64,000 bases of DNA from an uncultured beta proteobacterium (GTDB lineage: Bacteria > Pseudomonadota > Gammaproteobacteria > Burkholderiales > Burkholderiaceae). Every line of letters starts with the position of its first letter. Within the stretch, counting starts at the first letter, position 1. The notes under the pieces were generated by a model. It worked only from the letters and a program-made list of their open reading frames with translations. It made no database searches and was not told where the DNA came from. Shown here piece after piece: positions 16,956-26,766 of this stretch. The position numbers and the translations under genes were made by a program. The DNA lies in assembly GCA_903826775.1 (NCBI GenBank), contig CAIKFU010000104.1:51686-115685 (forward strand), written 5' to 3'.

Positions 16956-18431
16956 ATGGCAAGTCGTGATTTCTTAAAAATCCTCCGTTTAGCCCGATCG
17001 GGTGATGTTTCTGCACAACAGGAGCTGGCCTCAGTCTACCTTAATGGTTTATTCAACACCCCCATTCAGCCATCTAACGCATTGATTTGGCTGGAAAAAG
17101 CACACTTTTCCCTCTTGGGCCAATTCAATCAAGAGCCTGACACCCTTGACTCATTAATCACGCAATTATTTGCCAAGGTAGCCCAAATACCCATTGCGGA
17201 AACATTGGGCTCTCCAGCTTTTAATTTTGCTTGGGATACTTTTTGGAAACTTACGGAATCGACGGATCCCGCCATTCGTCGTCAATCGCAATGGAGGCTT
17301 GCTGAACTGCTACTGGATCCCTCTAAAAAGGAATTGCAGTCCCAGCTGGAGTTGTTTAGCCTACAAAAAAAACGTTCTGCACCCGACGAGGGTTTGAAAA
17401 AAAACGATTTACGGTCATTAATGGATCTTGCAAAAAAATATCTTGTAGACCTTGCTGAAAACGACACCCCTTTTTCCATTCAGGCAAAAGAACTTTTAAT
17501 CAAACTGCAACCTAAAAATGAAGCACTCTCTTCATTGTGGGCGTCTTGGCTTGAAGACAGAAATACAGCAGCACTCTTACAAGCAGCAGAGCTTGGCCTG
17601 ACGGCTGCGAAATTAACGCTTGGCCTTCAACTGGCGCAACTCGACAGCTCTTTTTCCAACGGAACAGATAAAGAGATCCCCGGTTCGAACCCCAAAATTT
17701 CGCCCAAATCCAATGCATCGCTTAAAAAGGCAGCCCACTGGTTAGAGCTTGCCGCTAAAGATGGTGATCGGGATGCATGGTATGCCTTGGGTGAAATTTA
17801 CCGACGTCCTCAATTTTCCGGTTATAGCGCTACGGAAAGCGACCGTTGTTTTAATCGTGCTGCGGATTTAGGCCATGCCCAAGCACAATTTCGCAAAGGC
17901 GCCAATCTGTGGCGCAAGCGTGAAAAGATAAGTGAAGCCGTGAAAGGTTTGCAAGCCTCATACTGGGTATGGCAAGCCCAACAGCAAGGGGTAAGCGAAG
18001 CCAAGGAATTATTGGCGAAAATATTAGAAAGCCACCCGGACCCTAAGAAAAACAGTTGGCATGAATTGGCGGTCTTGGCAGATGACGCCTTAAAGCATCT
18101 TGCCGAATATAAGCTTGACGATGAATCGCAATTGATGTGCCATCGCATCATCATTGCGAATCAGTTTAATTTTAGCAAGGCAGAGTTGTTACTCTGCGAG
18201 GTGGGTCAACTGCAACACGAACACTGCATCGTGATCGACATTCGCTGGGAGTTGCCAAAAATTCTTCCGCGCTTAGTGCAAATTGAAACCATTCAGCAAC
18301 GGCGCATCCTGCTAGCTGCCGGAAAAGCCTTTGCCAGTGGCGAACCCGATCTTGAGGGCAATTTACGTCAGCGCCGCTATCGCTTTGACCGAGTCGGAGC
18401 TTGGCTAGAGAAAAACTTTATAAAGGTTTAA
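16956..18431 (+). CDS. Sel1-like repeat protein of unknown function
   Basis: About 491 residues from MASRDFLKIL. The middle to C-terminal part has Sel1/TPR-like helical repeats, clearest in AAHWLELAAKDGDRDAWYALGE, then CFNRAADLGHAQAQFRKGA, then WVWQAQQQGVSEAKELLAKI. Such repeats usually serve as protein-binding scaffolds. No catalytic motif, signal peptide or membrane span is seen. The frame is open upstream to a GTG at 16833, but that stretch does not look like protein of this family; no good ribosome site marks either start. Its last four bases overlap the convergent tatC stop. I do not know its function. Confidence 0.6.
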   Translation: MASRDFLKILRLARSGDVSAQQELASVYLNGLFNTPIQPSNALIWLEKAHFSLLGQFNQEPDTLDSLITQLFAKVAQIPIAETLGSPAFNFAWDTFWKLTESTDPAIRRQSQWRLAELLLDPSKKELQSQLELFSLQKKRSAPDEGLKKNDLRSLMDLAKKYLVDLAENDTPFSIQAKELLIKLQPKNEALSSLWASWLEDRNTAALLQAAELGLTAAKLTLGLQLAQLDSSFSNGTDKEIPGSNPKISPKSNASLKKAAHWLELAAKDGDRDAWYALGEIYRRPQFSGYSATESDRCFNRAADLGHAQAQFRKGANLWRKREKISEAVKGLQASYWVWQAQQQGVSEAKELLAKILESHPDPKKNSWHELAVLADDALKHLAEYKLDDESQLMCHRIIIANQFNFSKAELLLCEVGQLQHEHCIVIDIRWELPKILPRLVQIETIQQRRILLAAGKAFASGEPDLEGNLRQRRYRFDRVGAWLEKNFIKV

Positions 18432-19261
18432 GTTGCTGTGGAATTTGCATCGGGAGTATCAGAATCGTTGCTTGGCTTAGGGACATAAAACCGGGCAGTC
18501 AACAATCCAAACTCGTACAAAATCGTCATGGGTAAGGCAAGTAACAATTGGGACAAGACATCCGGGGGAGTAACGACTGCCGAGATGACAAATGCCCCCA
18601 CAATCACATAAGGGCGGATTTCCTTTAATTTGGCTAAAGGGACAATCCCCATACGCACCAAAACCACGACCACCACCGGAACTTCAAACGTAATGCCAAA
18701 AGCCAAAAATGTGGTCATGGCAAAACTCAAGTAATTATCAATATCCGTCGACATTTCCGCCCCAAGAGGAGCGTTATAACTTGCCATGAATTTAAAGACC
18801 GTCGGAAAAACCAGAAAGTAGGCAAAAGACATACCAACAATAAACAGGCTGTAGCTACTCACCACCAAAGGCAAAACCAATCGGCGTTCATGCAAATAAA
18901 GGCCAGGCGCAATAAAAGCCCATATCTGGTACATCACAACCGGCAACGCGATGACAAACGCAACCAGCATGGTGACTTTCATCGGCACAAAAAAAGAACC
19001 CGTCACATCCGTGACGATCATTTTTCCGCCGGCCGGTAAGGCGCTAAGCAAAGGCTGAGCAAACAAATGAAAAATGTCTGGCGCCCAATACACCAAACTG
19101 ACAAATACAACAATGATTGCCAATGCAGCTTTAACAACTCGATCGCGCAACTCGAATAAATGGGATAGAAAGGATTCCTGCAATCCATCACTCACACCAG
19201 CCTCTGCATTTGCGTCCGAATTGATTTTGTTAACTTCTTCTGTTGAATTATTTTGCGTCAT
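18428..19261 (-). CDS. tatC: Sec-independent protein translocase TatC
   Basis: 277 residues with six membrane spans and the conserved opening FLSHLFELRDRVVKAALAI, followed by the periplasmic loop FAQPLLSALPAGGKMI and FEVPVVVVVLVRMGIV. TatC recognises the twin-arginine signal and docks TatB. Both termini are hydrophilic and Asn/Asp/Thr-rich. It is last in tatA-tatB-tatC and overlaps by four bases the convergent Sel1-like gene, leaving no room for a separate terminator. Confidence 0.96.
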   Translation of the reverse strand: MTQNNSTEEVNKINSDANAEAGVSDGLQESFLSHLFELRDRVVKAALAIIVVFVSLVYWAPDIFHLFAQPLLSALPAGGKMIVTDVTGSFFVPMKVTMLVAFVIALPVVMYQIWAFIAPGLYLHERRLVLPLVVSSYSLFIVGMSFAYFLVFPTVFKFMASYNAPLGAEMSTDIDNYLSFAMTTFLAFGITFEVPVVVVVLVRMGIVPLAKLKEIRPYVIVGAFVISAVVTPPDVLSQLLLALPMTILYEFGLLTARFYVPKPSNDSDTPDANSTAT

Positions 19262-19289
19262 CAGTATTGCAATATGTTTGCCATCGGAA

Positions 19290-19769
19290 TTACTTACCTG
19301 CAGCAGAGTGGTGGAATCGCTTCATGCGCGCTGCACCAGATTGAACACGCGTACGAATACCAGCGGTACGCTTAAACCAAATGGGTCGGACGGCGCGGCG
19401 CACACCCCAGCTTTTTCGCCCTTGACGAAGGCTTTTTCGGTAAACCTCGGCCACATCCAGAGGAGGCTTAGTGAAGCTGTTCTCAAAGACATCCGCCTGA
19501 TCGCTTAAATTTACGCTAGCCTCTTGGACTGTCGATTGAATCGTATTTTCGACATCCTTCATTGCGGCAACACTATCCTCCCGCAATTTTTTAAACTCTT
19601 CTAGATCGATCTGCCGATTCACCTCGGATCGCACTTCAGCCATGTAGCGTTGAGCGCGCCCAAGCAAATTTCCCGCCAGGCGTGCGACCCTAGGCAAACG
19701 CTCCGGCCCTACAACCACTAAAGCAACAACCGCAATCAATGCGAGCTTCGAAACTCCCAAATCAATCAT
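19290..19769 (-). CDS. tatB: Tat translocase subunit TatB
   Basis: 159 residues. One N-terminal span (MIDLGVSKLALIAVVALVVVGPERLP) is followed by an amphipathic helix (RVARLAGNLLGRAQRYMAEVRSEV) and a long basic tail, the TatB plan. With TatC it forms the twin-arginine receptor. The C-terminal part (RKSWGVRRAVRPIWFKRTAG) is strongly basic, as in other betaproteobacterial TatB proteins. Confidence 0.93.
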   Translation of the reverse strand: MIDLGVSKLALIAVVALVVVGPERLPRVARLAGNLLGRAQRYMAEVRSEVNRQIDLEEFKKLREDSVAAMKDVENTIQSTVQEASVNLSDQADVFENSFTKPPLDVAEVYRKSLRQGRKSWGVRRAVRPIWFKRTAGIRTRVQSGAARMKRFHHSAAGK

Positions 19770-19806
19770 TTCATCGCAATCAAGGGTTGGTTATTAATAC
19801 GAATGG

Positions 19807-20034
19807 CTATTTATTCAGATCTTTAGCCTGAACATCGACGGTCTTTTCGGCACCAGAAGCCGACTGAGAAGGAATTTGGTCTGTCTTTGGTTCTTCGGCA
19901 GATTTCATGCCATCTTTAAACCCTTTGACCGCGCCACCTAGATCTTGCCCAATATTGCGCAATTTCTTTGTGCCGAATACCAGCATGACGATCACCAAAA
20001 CAATCAACCAATGCCAAATACTGAATGAACCCAT
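19807..20034 (-). CDS. tatA: Tat translocase pore subunit TatA
   Basis: 75 residues: a short N-terminal span ([17 protein letters not shown]), the [23 protein letters not shown] amphipathic helix characteristic of TatA, and a charged tail. It polymerises to form the translocation element. It lies 16 bp after the HIT gene, in the order hisE-HIT-tatABC common in betaproteobacteria. The bc1 Rieske subunit at 5.0-5.6 kb is a likely substrate. Confidence 0.95.
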   Translation of the reverse strand: MGSFSIWHWLIVLVIVMLVFGTKKLRNIGQDLGGAVKGFKDGMKSAEEPKTDQIPSQSASGAEKTVDVQAKDLNK

Positions 20035-20050
20035 CTAAGCTCTCCTAGGA

Positions 20051-20407
20051 TTATTTTTTCCAGGGGCGCGATCCGCCCATCACATGCATATGCAAGTGAT
20101 AAACCTCCTGCCCACCATCCGCACCATTATTCACCATGACCCTAAAGCCGCCATCTTTTCCAAGTCGGCAACCCTGTTCATTGGCTAGACGCGGCGCCAA
20201 TTCCATCATTCTACCTAGCAATGGGATATCCGTGGCATCAGCAGACTCCAGCATGGGAATGTGTTTTTTTGGAATTAAGAGGAAATGTACCGGGGCAGCC
20301 GGATGAATATCCTTAAAAGCATATATTTCATCGTCTTCATAGACTTTTTCTGATGGAATTTTTCCTGCAGCAATTTTGCAAAACAAGCAATTTGGGTCTT
20401 CAATCAT
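20051..20407 (-). CDS. HIT-family nucleotide-binding protein (HinT-like)
   Basis: 118 residues. The histidine triad H104-x-H106-x-H108 ([10 protein letters not shown]) and an N-terminal CLFCKI pair fit the HinT branch, which hydrolyses adenosine phosphoramidates. Its start overlaps the hisE stop by four bases (ATGA), pointing to translational coupling. The physiological substrate is not known from sequence. Confidence 0.92.
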   Translation of the reverse strand: MIEDPNCLFCKIAAGKIPSEKVYEDDEIYAFKDIHPAAPVHFLLIPKKHIPMLESADATDIPLLGRMMELAPRLANEQGCRLGKDGGFRVMVNNGADGGQEVYHLHMHVMGGSRPWKK

Positions 20408-20805
20408 GATTTTCCTTGCCCCGTTCTGGCCGACTTCTCGGCAATCCCCGATATGCCTTCCCTGCGCGCCAATTCCGCCAGCACGTCCTCAGGGCGTAGG
20501 CCGAATTGGGATAATGCCACCAAGCAATGAAACCAAAGATCAGCCATCTCACCAACCAGAAGGGATTTCTGTACATCGGCCAAATTGGCATGGCGCACTT
20601 CTTTTGCTGCCATTACCGTTTCAGTCGCTTCCTCGCCAATTTTCTTCAAAATGGCATCGTCGCCCTTTGAAAACAAAGTAGCCACATAAGATGCCTTAAT
20701 ATCGGCTTGTCCGGAAGCTATAGTCTGCTTACGCTGATCTATCGTATCAGCCAAGCGGGCCAAAACTGCATCTGCAGCCAAGGGTACTTTGGAAGAATCA
20801 TTCAT
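20404..20805 (-). CDS. hisE: Phosphoribosyl-ATP pyrophosphatase
   Basis: About 133 residues. It catalyses step 2 of histidine synthesis, hydrolysing PR-ATP to PR-AMP. An all-alpha MazG-like domain carries the conserved acidic helices ([15 protein letters not shown] and [14 protein letters not shown]). I start it at ATG 20805 ([10 protein letters not shown]); the frame extends 13 codons to another ATG, with no ribosome site at either. In enterobacteria this activity is fused to HisI; here they are separate genes, as in other Burkholderiales. Confidence 0.92.
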   Translation of the reverse strand: MNDSSKVPLAADAVLARLADTIDQRKQTIASGQADIKASYVATLFSKGDDAILKKIGEEATETVMAAKEVRHANLADVQKSLLVGEMADLWFHCLVALSQFGLRPEDVLAELARREGISGIAEKSARTGQGKS

Positions 20806-20868
20806 ATTGAATATTATGTCGCGTTTAGTAGAGAAAGGCCGCATTCACTGCACTAAGCCCTTTTTGTT

Positions 20869-21270
20869 CTAAGCTGCTCCGAGGGACTCATCAATCCAAG
20901 TGCGGTTTTCTGAATCCCATTTCTGAAAAAAACAACTATGCTCGCCAGTATGACAGGCAATGCCGTCTTTTTGATCGACCACAAGCAGGATCGTGTCCCC
21001 ATCACAATCGAGCCGTATTTCCCGAACTGTTTGTGTATGGCCAGACTCCTCCCCCTTATGCCAAAGTTTTTGACGAGACCGGGTCCAATATACCGCTTCA
21101 CCAAGCCTTAAGGTTTCCAACAGTGCATCCCGATTCATCCAGGCCATCATCAAAATGTCTTTGCTTCCATGCTCTTGCGCAATGACCGGCACTAATCCTT
21201 GCTCATTCCACGCAATCGCATCTAGCCATGGTCCGGGTTTCAGAGAATCAATTGGGATATATGTACTCAT
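20869..21270 (-). CDS. hisI: Phosphoribosyl-AMP cyclohydrolase
   Basis: 133 residues. Step 3 of histidine synthesis: opens the adenine ring of PR-AMP. Metal-ligand motifs are visible: [10 protein letters not shown] and [10 protein letters not shown], plus the conserved [17 protein letters not shown] segment. ATG 21270 is chosen; the frame extends 18 codons upstream only to a TTG. It lies between hisF and hisE on the same strand. Confidence 0.95.
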   Translation of the reverse strand: MSTYIPIDSLKPGPWLDAIAWNEQGLVPVIAQEHGSKDILMMAWMNRDALLETLRLGEAVYWTRSRQKLWHKGEESGHTQTVREIRLDCDGDTILLVVDQKDGIACHTGEHSCFFQKWDSENRTWIDESLGAA

Positions 21271-21326
21271 AATATGAACTTTACAACTAAAGTGCTTCTG
21301 GGATAAATGGCCAATGATTGGCAATC

Positions 21327-22085
21327 TTAAAGGCGCACCGGAATTCCCTGGCTCGCCATATATTCCTTCGCTTGGCGAACAGTAAAATCTCCATAGTGAA
21401 AAATACTGGCAGCCAACACAGCATCTGCACGACCCTTCACGATGCCATCAACCAAATGCTGCAATTTTCCAACCCCGCCAGATGCAATCACCGGAATACC
21501 AACGGCTTTACTGACAGCGGCAGTCAACTCCAAATCAAATCCATCTTGGGTGCCATCCCGATTCATACTGGTAAGGAGAATTTCACCGGCACCACGTTCA
21601 GCCACTTCCGTTGCCCAAGCGATCACATCAATGCCCGTTGCGGTTCTACCGCCATGTGTAAAAACCTCCCATTTACCTTGGGATACCTGCTTAGCATCGA
21701 TAGCCACCACAATGCATTGAGACCCATAGTAGGCAGATGCATCCGAAACCAAATCCGGATTGGCCACCGCGGATGAATTCATGCCCACCTTATCGGCACC
21801 TGCGTTAAGTAAGCGTCGGACATCGGCAACGACTCGAACGCCGCCGCCAACCGTTAAGGGGATAAATACTTGCGCCGCTACTGCTTCAATGATGGGTAAT
21901 AGCAAATCTCGCCCATCCGAGGTAGCGGTAATATCTAAAAAAGTCAGTTCGTCTGCGCCCTGCGCATCATAGCGACGCGCGATTTCAACAGGATCTCCCG
22001 CATCCCGAAGTCCCACGAAATTGACGCCTTTAACGACGCGACCAGCGGTTACGTCAAGACAAGGAATGATCCGTTTAGAAAGCAC
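21327..22085 (-). CDS. hisF: Imidazole glycerol phosphate synthase, cyclase subunit
   Basis: 252-residue (beta/alpha)8 barrel. It opens with [20 protein letters not shown], containing the catalytic aspartate of the CLDV motif, and has phosphate-binding GGVR and ASGGVG loops. It uses ammonia from HisH to make IGP and AICAR. The start is GTG, supported by the exact match of the following residues to the family N-terminus. It sits 38 bp after hisA. Confidence 0.96.
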   Translation of the reverse strand: MLSKRIIPCLDVTAGRVVKGVNFVGLRDAGDPVEIARRYDAQGADELTFLDITATSDGRDLLLPIIEAVAAQVFIPLTVGGGVRVVADVRRLLNAGADKVGMNSSAVANPDLVSDASAYYGSQCIVVAIDAKQVSQGKWEVFTHGGRTATGIDVIAWATEVAERGAGEILLTSMNRDGTQDGFDLELTAAVSKAVGIPVIASGGVGKLQHLVDGIVKGRADAVLAASIFHYGDFTVRQAKEYMASQGIPVRL

Positions 22086-22123
22086 GCTGTGGATTTAAAA
22101 GTTCAAGATGCCAAATCAGCGCA

Positions 22124-22885
22124 CTACACCAACTTCTTGGCAAATTTAGCCGTGAGTTCGTCTGCGTATTTTTGCGCTTGCGTCAAATCCAAATCGCCGG
22201 AATAGATGGATCGGCCGGCTATAACCCCCATAATTCCTTCGTCTTCAACCTCGCACAAAGCCTGAATATCCTGATTGCTTGAAAGGCCTCCACTAGCGAT
22301 GATTGGAATGCGCACGGCCTGAGCAAGTTTTACCGTTGCCTCCAAATTGACGCCCTGTAACATACCGTCACGACCAATATCGGTATAAATAATCGCCTCT
22401 ACACCGTAATCCTCAAATTTTTTCCCCAAATCAATCACCTCGTGGCCGGTTAACTTGCTCCAACCATCGGTTGCAACCTTTCCATCCCGAGCATCTAAGC
22501 CCACCATAATGTGCCCCGGGAAAGCCGTACAGGCATCTTGTAAAAAACCCGGGCTCTTGACCGCGGCAGTGCCAATAATGACAGTGCTTAAGCCGTCATC
22601 CAAGAGCCGCTCAATCGTTTCCAAATCCCGAATACCGCCACCCAATTGCACTGGTATCTCGGAGCCAACGGCTTTTAAGATGGCCTTAATAGCAGATTCG
22701 TTTTTTGGTTTTCCAGCAAAAGCACCGTTCAGATCCACCAAATGCAGGCGACGCGCGCCCTTAGTGATCCAGTGCTTAGCCATGGCTCCGGGATCTTCTG
22801 AAAAAACCGTAGCCCTGTCCATATCGCCTTGCTCTAGGCGTACACAGTGTCCATCTTTAATGTCAATTGCAGGAATCAGCAGCAT
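22124..22885 (-). CDS. hisA: ProFAR isomerase
   Basis: 253-residue barrel related to HisF. It opens with [17 protein letters not shown], including the catalytic aspartate, and shows the GGGIRD and ASGGLSS phosphate loops and a second catalytic region YTDIGRDGM. It is the Amadori isomerase producing PRFAR, the HisHF substrate. It starts 11 bp after hisH. Confidence 0.96.
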   Translation of the reverse strand: MLLIPAIDIKDGHCVRLEQGDMDRATVFSEDPGAMAKHWITKGARRLHLVDLNGAFAGKPKNESAIKAILKAVGSEIPVQLGGGIRDLETIERLLDDGLSTVIIGTAAVKSPGFLQDACTAFPGHIMVGLDARDGKVATDGWSKLTGHEVIDLGKKFEDYGVEAIIYTDIGRDGMLQGVNLEATVKLAQAVRIPIIASGGLSSNQDIQALCEVEDEGIMGVIAGRSIYSGDLDLTQAQKYADELTAKFAKKLV

Positions 22886-22896
22886 GTTAAAAAATA

Positions 22897-23592
22897 TTAA
22901 GGTTGCCAGGAAACAAAATTTTGATACAGCTTCAATCCGTATTCTGCACTCTTTTCCGGATGAAACTGTGTTGCGAAAATATTATCGCGTGCCACCGCTG
23001 AAGTAAACCAGGATCCGTACTGGGTTGACCCAACAGTATCTTCAGATTGTCGCGGCACTGCGTAAAAACTGTGCACGAAGTAAAAGCTTGTCAAATCGGG
23101 AATGCCATTCCATATCGGGTGCGCGCCATCCTGTCGCACCTGATTCCAGCCCATGTGAGGAACTTTGTAGTCCGAGCCATCAGGTTGTTTTTGTCCGGCA
23201 AGTTCAAAACGACACACATCTCCAGGAATCAACCCCAAACAAGCGGTCCAAACACACTCTTTGGTAACCGATCCTGCCGGCGCTTTAGTGGGTGGCTGAA
23301 CTCGAACTTCTGCGCTTCGATCGAACAACATCTGTTCCCCTACACATATACCTAGCAAAGGCCTTTTTTTAGCAACCTCCAAAACGGACTCCAATAGCCC
23401 CGAATCGCCCAAGTGAATCATGCAATCAGGCATTGCCCCCTGACCAGGCAATACCACCCGATCGGCCTGGGAAATTTCCTCGGGCTGACGTGCAATCATT
23501 ACTTTTGCATCGGGTGCCACATGATGCAGAGCCTGATATACGGAGCGCAAATTACCCATCCCGTAATCAACAATCGCAATTTTTTGCGCCAA
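22897..23592 (-). CDS. hisH: Imidazole glycerol phosphate synthase, glutaminase subunit
   Basis: 231 residues, a class-I glutamine amidotransferase. The nucleophile is C83 in GICVGEQM, and the His-Glu pair is in QFHPEKS near the end. It feeds ammonia to HisF. The start codon is TTG (23592): the frame is closed by a stop six codons upstream, and the next ATG would remove the conserved AIVDYGMGN strand. An AAGGA-like ribosome site lies upstream. It is somewhat longer than the roughly 200-residue enterobacterial form. Confidence 0.95.
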   Translation of the reverse strand: MAQKIAIVDYGMGNLRSVYQALHHVAPDAKVMIARQPEEISQADRVVLPGQGAMPDCMIHLGDSGLLESVLEVAKKRPLLGICVGEQMLFDRSAEVRVQPPTKAPAGSVTKECVWTACLGLIPGDVCRFELAGQKQPDGSDYKVPHMGWNQVRQDGAHPIWNGIPDLTSFYFVHSFYAVPRQSEDTVGSTQYGSWFTSAVARDNIFATQFHPEKSAEYGLKLYQNFVSWQP

Positions 23593-23655
23593 CTTTTTGC
23601 CTATTCCTTATTTTGTTCCGCGAATATTTGACGATCGATCAAGCAATTTTCTCGC

Positions 23656-24243
23656 TCAGAGACTGCCTTTAGTCGAAGGAACCACTCCCAATGCACGTGG
23701 ATCAAGCTCTAAAGCCATGCGCATAGCGCGACCAAAAGCCTTGAACACCGTTTCAATCTGGTGATGGGCATTCACACCCCGAAGATTATCGATGTGCAAG
23801 GTAACGCCCGCATGATTCACAAAACCGCGGAAAAATTCAATGCTCAGGTCAACATCAAAATCGCCTACTCGAGCCCGAGTAAAGGGAACATTAAATTCCA
23901 ATCCCGGACGGCCTGAAAAATCAATCACAACGCGGGACAAGGTCTCATCCAGCGGAACATAGGCATGTCCATATCGAGTAATCCCCGCTTTATCTCCCAC
24001 TGCCTTTGCGATCGCTTGGCCAAAGGCGATGCCAACGTCCTCTACGGTGTGATGATCGTCTATGTGAGTGTCACCTTTTGCAACCACTTTCAGATCAATC
24101 ATGCCATGCCGGGCAATTTGGTCAAGCATGTGATCTAAAAAAGGAACCCCGGAGGCCAACTCAGCCTTACCCGTGCCATCAAGATTGATAGCAATTTGAA
24201 TTTTGGTTTCCGAAGTATTCCGGATAACGTCTGCTTGCCGCAT
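23656..24243 (-). CDS. hisB: Imidazoleglycerol-phosphate dehydratase
   Basis: 195 residues, the monofunctional form without the phosphatase domain found in E. coli. Metal-binding histidine motifs are [14 protein letters not shown] and [16 protein letters not shown]. It dehydrates IGP to imidazole acetol phosphate, the HisC substrate. The histidinol phosphatase of this organism must be encoded elsewhere. It is separated from hisD by the inverted hisC gene, so read-through from hisD would cross hisC in antisense; the 101-bp spacer upstream may hold its own promoter. Confidence 0.96.
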   Translation of the reverse strand: MRQADVIRNTSETKIQIAINLDGTGKAELASGVPFLDHMLDQIARHGMIDLKVVAKGDTHIDDHHTVEDVGIAFGQAIAKAVGDKAGITRYGHAYVPLDETLSRVVIDFSGRPGLEFNVPFTRARVGDFDVDLSIEFFRGFVNHAGVTLHIDNLRGVNAHHQIETVFKAFGRAMRMALELDPRALGVVPSTKGSL

Positions 24244-24344
24244 GCTTCAGTGCGCCGCGAGGCGAAGTGTTTATTGAAGCTCCATAATATCATTGGTAAC
24301 TTAAATATAAACCCTTAAACACTAACAATTAACCGAGTAAGCCA

Positions 24345-25415
24345 ATGAGCCGCTTTTGGAGCCCTGTTGTTCAGACATTAACCCCGTATGTGCCTGGGGA
24401 ACAACCGCAAATTCAGCGGCTAGTGAAACTTAATACCAATGAAAGCCCTTATGGCCCTTCTCTAAAAGCACTTCAAGCGATTACCAACTCCACAAACGAG
24501 GACTTAAGACTCTACCCCGATCCAGAAGGCTTAGCTTTAAAACAGGCCATCGCCGACTTGCATGGTCTAGATCCAAAACAGGTTTTTTTGGGAAATGGCT
24601 CTGATGAGGTTCTAGCCCACGTTTTCCAGGGTCTTTTAAAGCACGATGACCCGATATTGTTTCCAGATATAACCTACAGTTTCTATCCGGTTTACTGCAA
24701 ATTATTTGGGATTGAATACAAAACCGTTCCCCTTAACAACCTATTCAATATACAAATAGAAGATTATCGGATCTCCAACGGAGGAATTATTTTCCCCAAC
24801 CCCAATGCACCAACTGGCAGCCCATTAGAACGAAAAAGCATTGAAGGGCTTCTTGCCCACAATGGCAATTCGGTCATCGTCATCGACGAAGCATATGTCG
24901 ATTACGGCACGGAATCGTGCATCCCACTATTGCGTGGTGCAACTTGCCCTGAAAACCTGTTGATTGTTCATACGCTTTCGAAATCCCGTGCATTGGCTGG
25001 TCTGAGGGTGGGTTTTGCAGTAGGTCATCCGGCACTTATTGAAGGCCTAGAACGGGTAAAAAATAGCTTTAACTCGTATCCTCTAGGTCGCCTCGCGCAG
25101 ACGGGTGCAATTGCAGCAATCCAGGATCAAGCTCACTTAAAAACCACTTCATTAAAGGTGATTCAAACTCGAGAAAGGCTGCTAAAGCAACTTCAGCTTC
25201 TGGGTTTTAAAACCGTGCCTTCTACGGCGAATTTTATTTTTACCAGCCACCCTGCTCGCTCCGGAGAGGATCTGTATCAATCCCTTAGAAAACGCGGAAT
25301 TATCGTGCGCCACTTTAATTTACCGCGCATAAAAGACTATCTGCGAATCACGATTGGAACCGACCAACAATGTGACGAACTGGTATCAGCACTGCAAGAC
25401 ATTTTCAAAGATTAG
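24345..25415 (+). CDS. hisC: Histidinol-phosphate aminotransferase, on the opposite strand to the rest of the his operon
   Basis: 356-residue fold-type I PLP enzyme with the Schiff-base lysine K213 in HTLSKSRALAGLR, the NPNAPTG substrate loop and DEAYVDYG. It converts imidazole acetol phosphate to histidinol phosphate. The N-terminus (MSRFWSPVV...PYVPGEQP) resembles what I recall as the HisC2 subgroup of Burkholderiales, which is often placed with aromatic amino-acid genes. It occupies the usual slot between hisD and hisB but is inverted: divergent from hisB and ending five bases from the convergent hisD stop. No strong ribosome site precedes its ATG. Confidence 0.92.
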   Translation: MSRFWSPVVQTLTPYVPGEQPQIQRLVKLNTNESPYGPSLKALQAITNSTNEDLRLYPDPEGLALKQAIADLHGLDPKQVFLGNGSDEVLAHVFQGLLKHDDPILFPDITYSFYPVYCKLFGIEYKTVPLNNLFNIQIEDYRISNGGIIFPNPNAPTGSPLERKSIEGLLAHNGNSVIVIDEAYVDYGTESCIPLLRGATCPENLLIVHTLSKSRALAGLRVGFAVGHPALIEGLERVKNSFNSYPLGRLAQTGAIAAIQDQAHLKTTSLKVIQTRERLLKQLQLLGFKTVPSTANFIFTSHPARSGEDLYQSLRKRGIIVRHFNLPRIKDYLRITIGTDQQCDELVSALQDIFKD

Positions 25416-25420
25416 CTTTT

Positions 25421-26746
25421 TTACTTTTTCAGCCGCATTTCGGCTGCACAAGCATGTGCCTGTAAGCCTTCGCCGTGAGCCAAAGTACTCGCAATCACTC
25501 CTAAAGTTTGCGCACCGGCTTCACTCACTTCAATCATGCTGGATCGCTTAATAAAATCGTAAACCCCCAAAGGGGATGAAAAACGAGCCGTACGCGCGGT
25601 AGGTAAAACATGATTTGGGCCGGCACAATAATCACCCAAAGATTCACTCGTGTAGTTGCCCATAAAAATAGCTCCCGCATGTCGAATATGTTCAGCCCAG
25701 CGGCGCGGCTCTGTTGAGCAAATTTCCAAATGTTCAGGGGCAATGGCATTCGCAATTTCACAGGCTTCAGCCATATCCTGAACATGGATCAATAAGGCAC
25801 GATTCATTAAAGACGCACGAATGACTTTTTGTCGTGGCATTGTTGGTAACAGCTTCACGATACTTTGCTCAACCTGCTGAATAAAGCGTTCATCTGGGCA
25901 TAGCAAAATGGATTGGGCTAGCTCATCATGCTCGGCTTGAGAAAATAAGTCCATCGCGACCCAATCGGGATTGCTGGTGCCATCGCATATCACTAAAATT
26001 TCGGAGGGGCCGGCAATCATATCAATCCCCACAATCCCAAATACGCGACGCTTGGCAGCAGCCACGTATGCATTGCCAGGACCCACAATCTTATCTACAG
26101 CGGGAATTGCATCGGTTCCATAAGCCAATGCGGCTATTGCTTGCGCACCGCCAACTGTAAATACCCGATCCACCCCGCCCAACCAGGCTGCAGCCAACAC
26201 CAAAGGATTTCGCACGCCATCGGGCGCAGGAACAACCATGATCACTTCCGCAACGCCCGCAACCTTTGCTGGAATGGCATTCATCAATACCGAAGACGGA
26301 TATGCCGCCTTTCCTCCGGGAACATATATTCCAACCCGATCCAACGCAGTAATTTTTTGCCCCAGTCGGGTTCCGTCTGGCTCGACGTATTCCCAAGAAT
26401 GGCAACCAGCCTCAATCTTCTGCTGCTCATGGTACTTGCGGACTCTATTGGCCGCAAAATTCAAAGCATTTTTTTGATCAGATGGCAAATTTTCATATGC
26501 CTTTTCCAAATCATCGCTGGAAATTTCTAAATCGAAAACACTTAAAGCATCCAACCGATCAAATTGCTTTGTATAAGCCAACACTGCGGCATCGCCAGCA
26601 GCCTTCACTTTTGCAAGGATTTCAAGGACTGCTGCGTCAATTACCTCATCTTCAGTTGTCGGCAATGAAAGGCTTGAAAAGAGCGCCCCTTTGAAGTCGG
26701 GGTCTTTGCTTGAGAGGTGTCTGATCGACAAATCAGAAGAGGGCAT
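25421..26746 (-). CDS. hisD: Histidinol dehydrogenase
   Basis: 441 residues. Two NAD-dependent oxidations take histidinol to histidine. Family motifs include [27 protein letters not shown], the zinc/catalytic region APEHLEI, and [23 protein letters not shown]. It starts 20 bp after hisG. Its transcript, unless terminated, runs antisense through hisC before reaching hisB. Confidence 0.97.
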   Translation of the reverse strand: MPSSDLSIRHLSSKDPDFKGALFSSLSLPTTEDEVIDAAVLEILAKVKAAGDAAVLAYTKQFDRLDALSVFDLEISSDDLEKAYENLPSDQKNALNFAANRVRKYHEQQKIEAGCHSWEYVEPDGTRLGQKITALDRVGIYVPGGKAAYPSSVLMNAIPAKVAGVAEVIMVVPAPDGVRNPLVLAAAWLGGVDRVFTVGGAQAIAALAYGTDAIPAVDKIVGPGNAYVAAAKRRVFGIVGIDMIAGPSEILVICDGTSNPDWVAMDLFSQAEHDELAQSILLCPDERFIQQVEQSIVKLLPTMPRQKVIRASLMNRALLIHVQDMAEACEIANAIAPEHLEICSTEPRRWAEHIRHAGAIFMGNYTSESLGDYCAGPNHVLPTARTARFSSPLGVYDFIKRSSMIEVSEAGAQTLGVIASTLAHGEGLQAHACAAEMRLKK

Positions 26747-26766
26747 CGACTTTCACCTAGCCAAAA

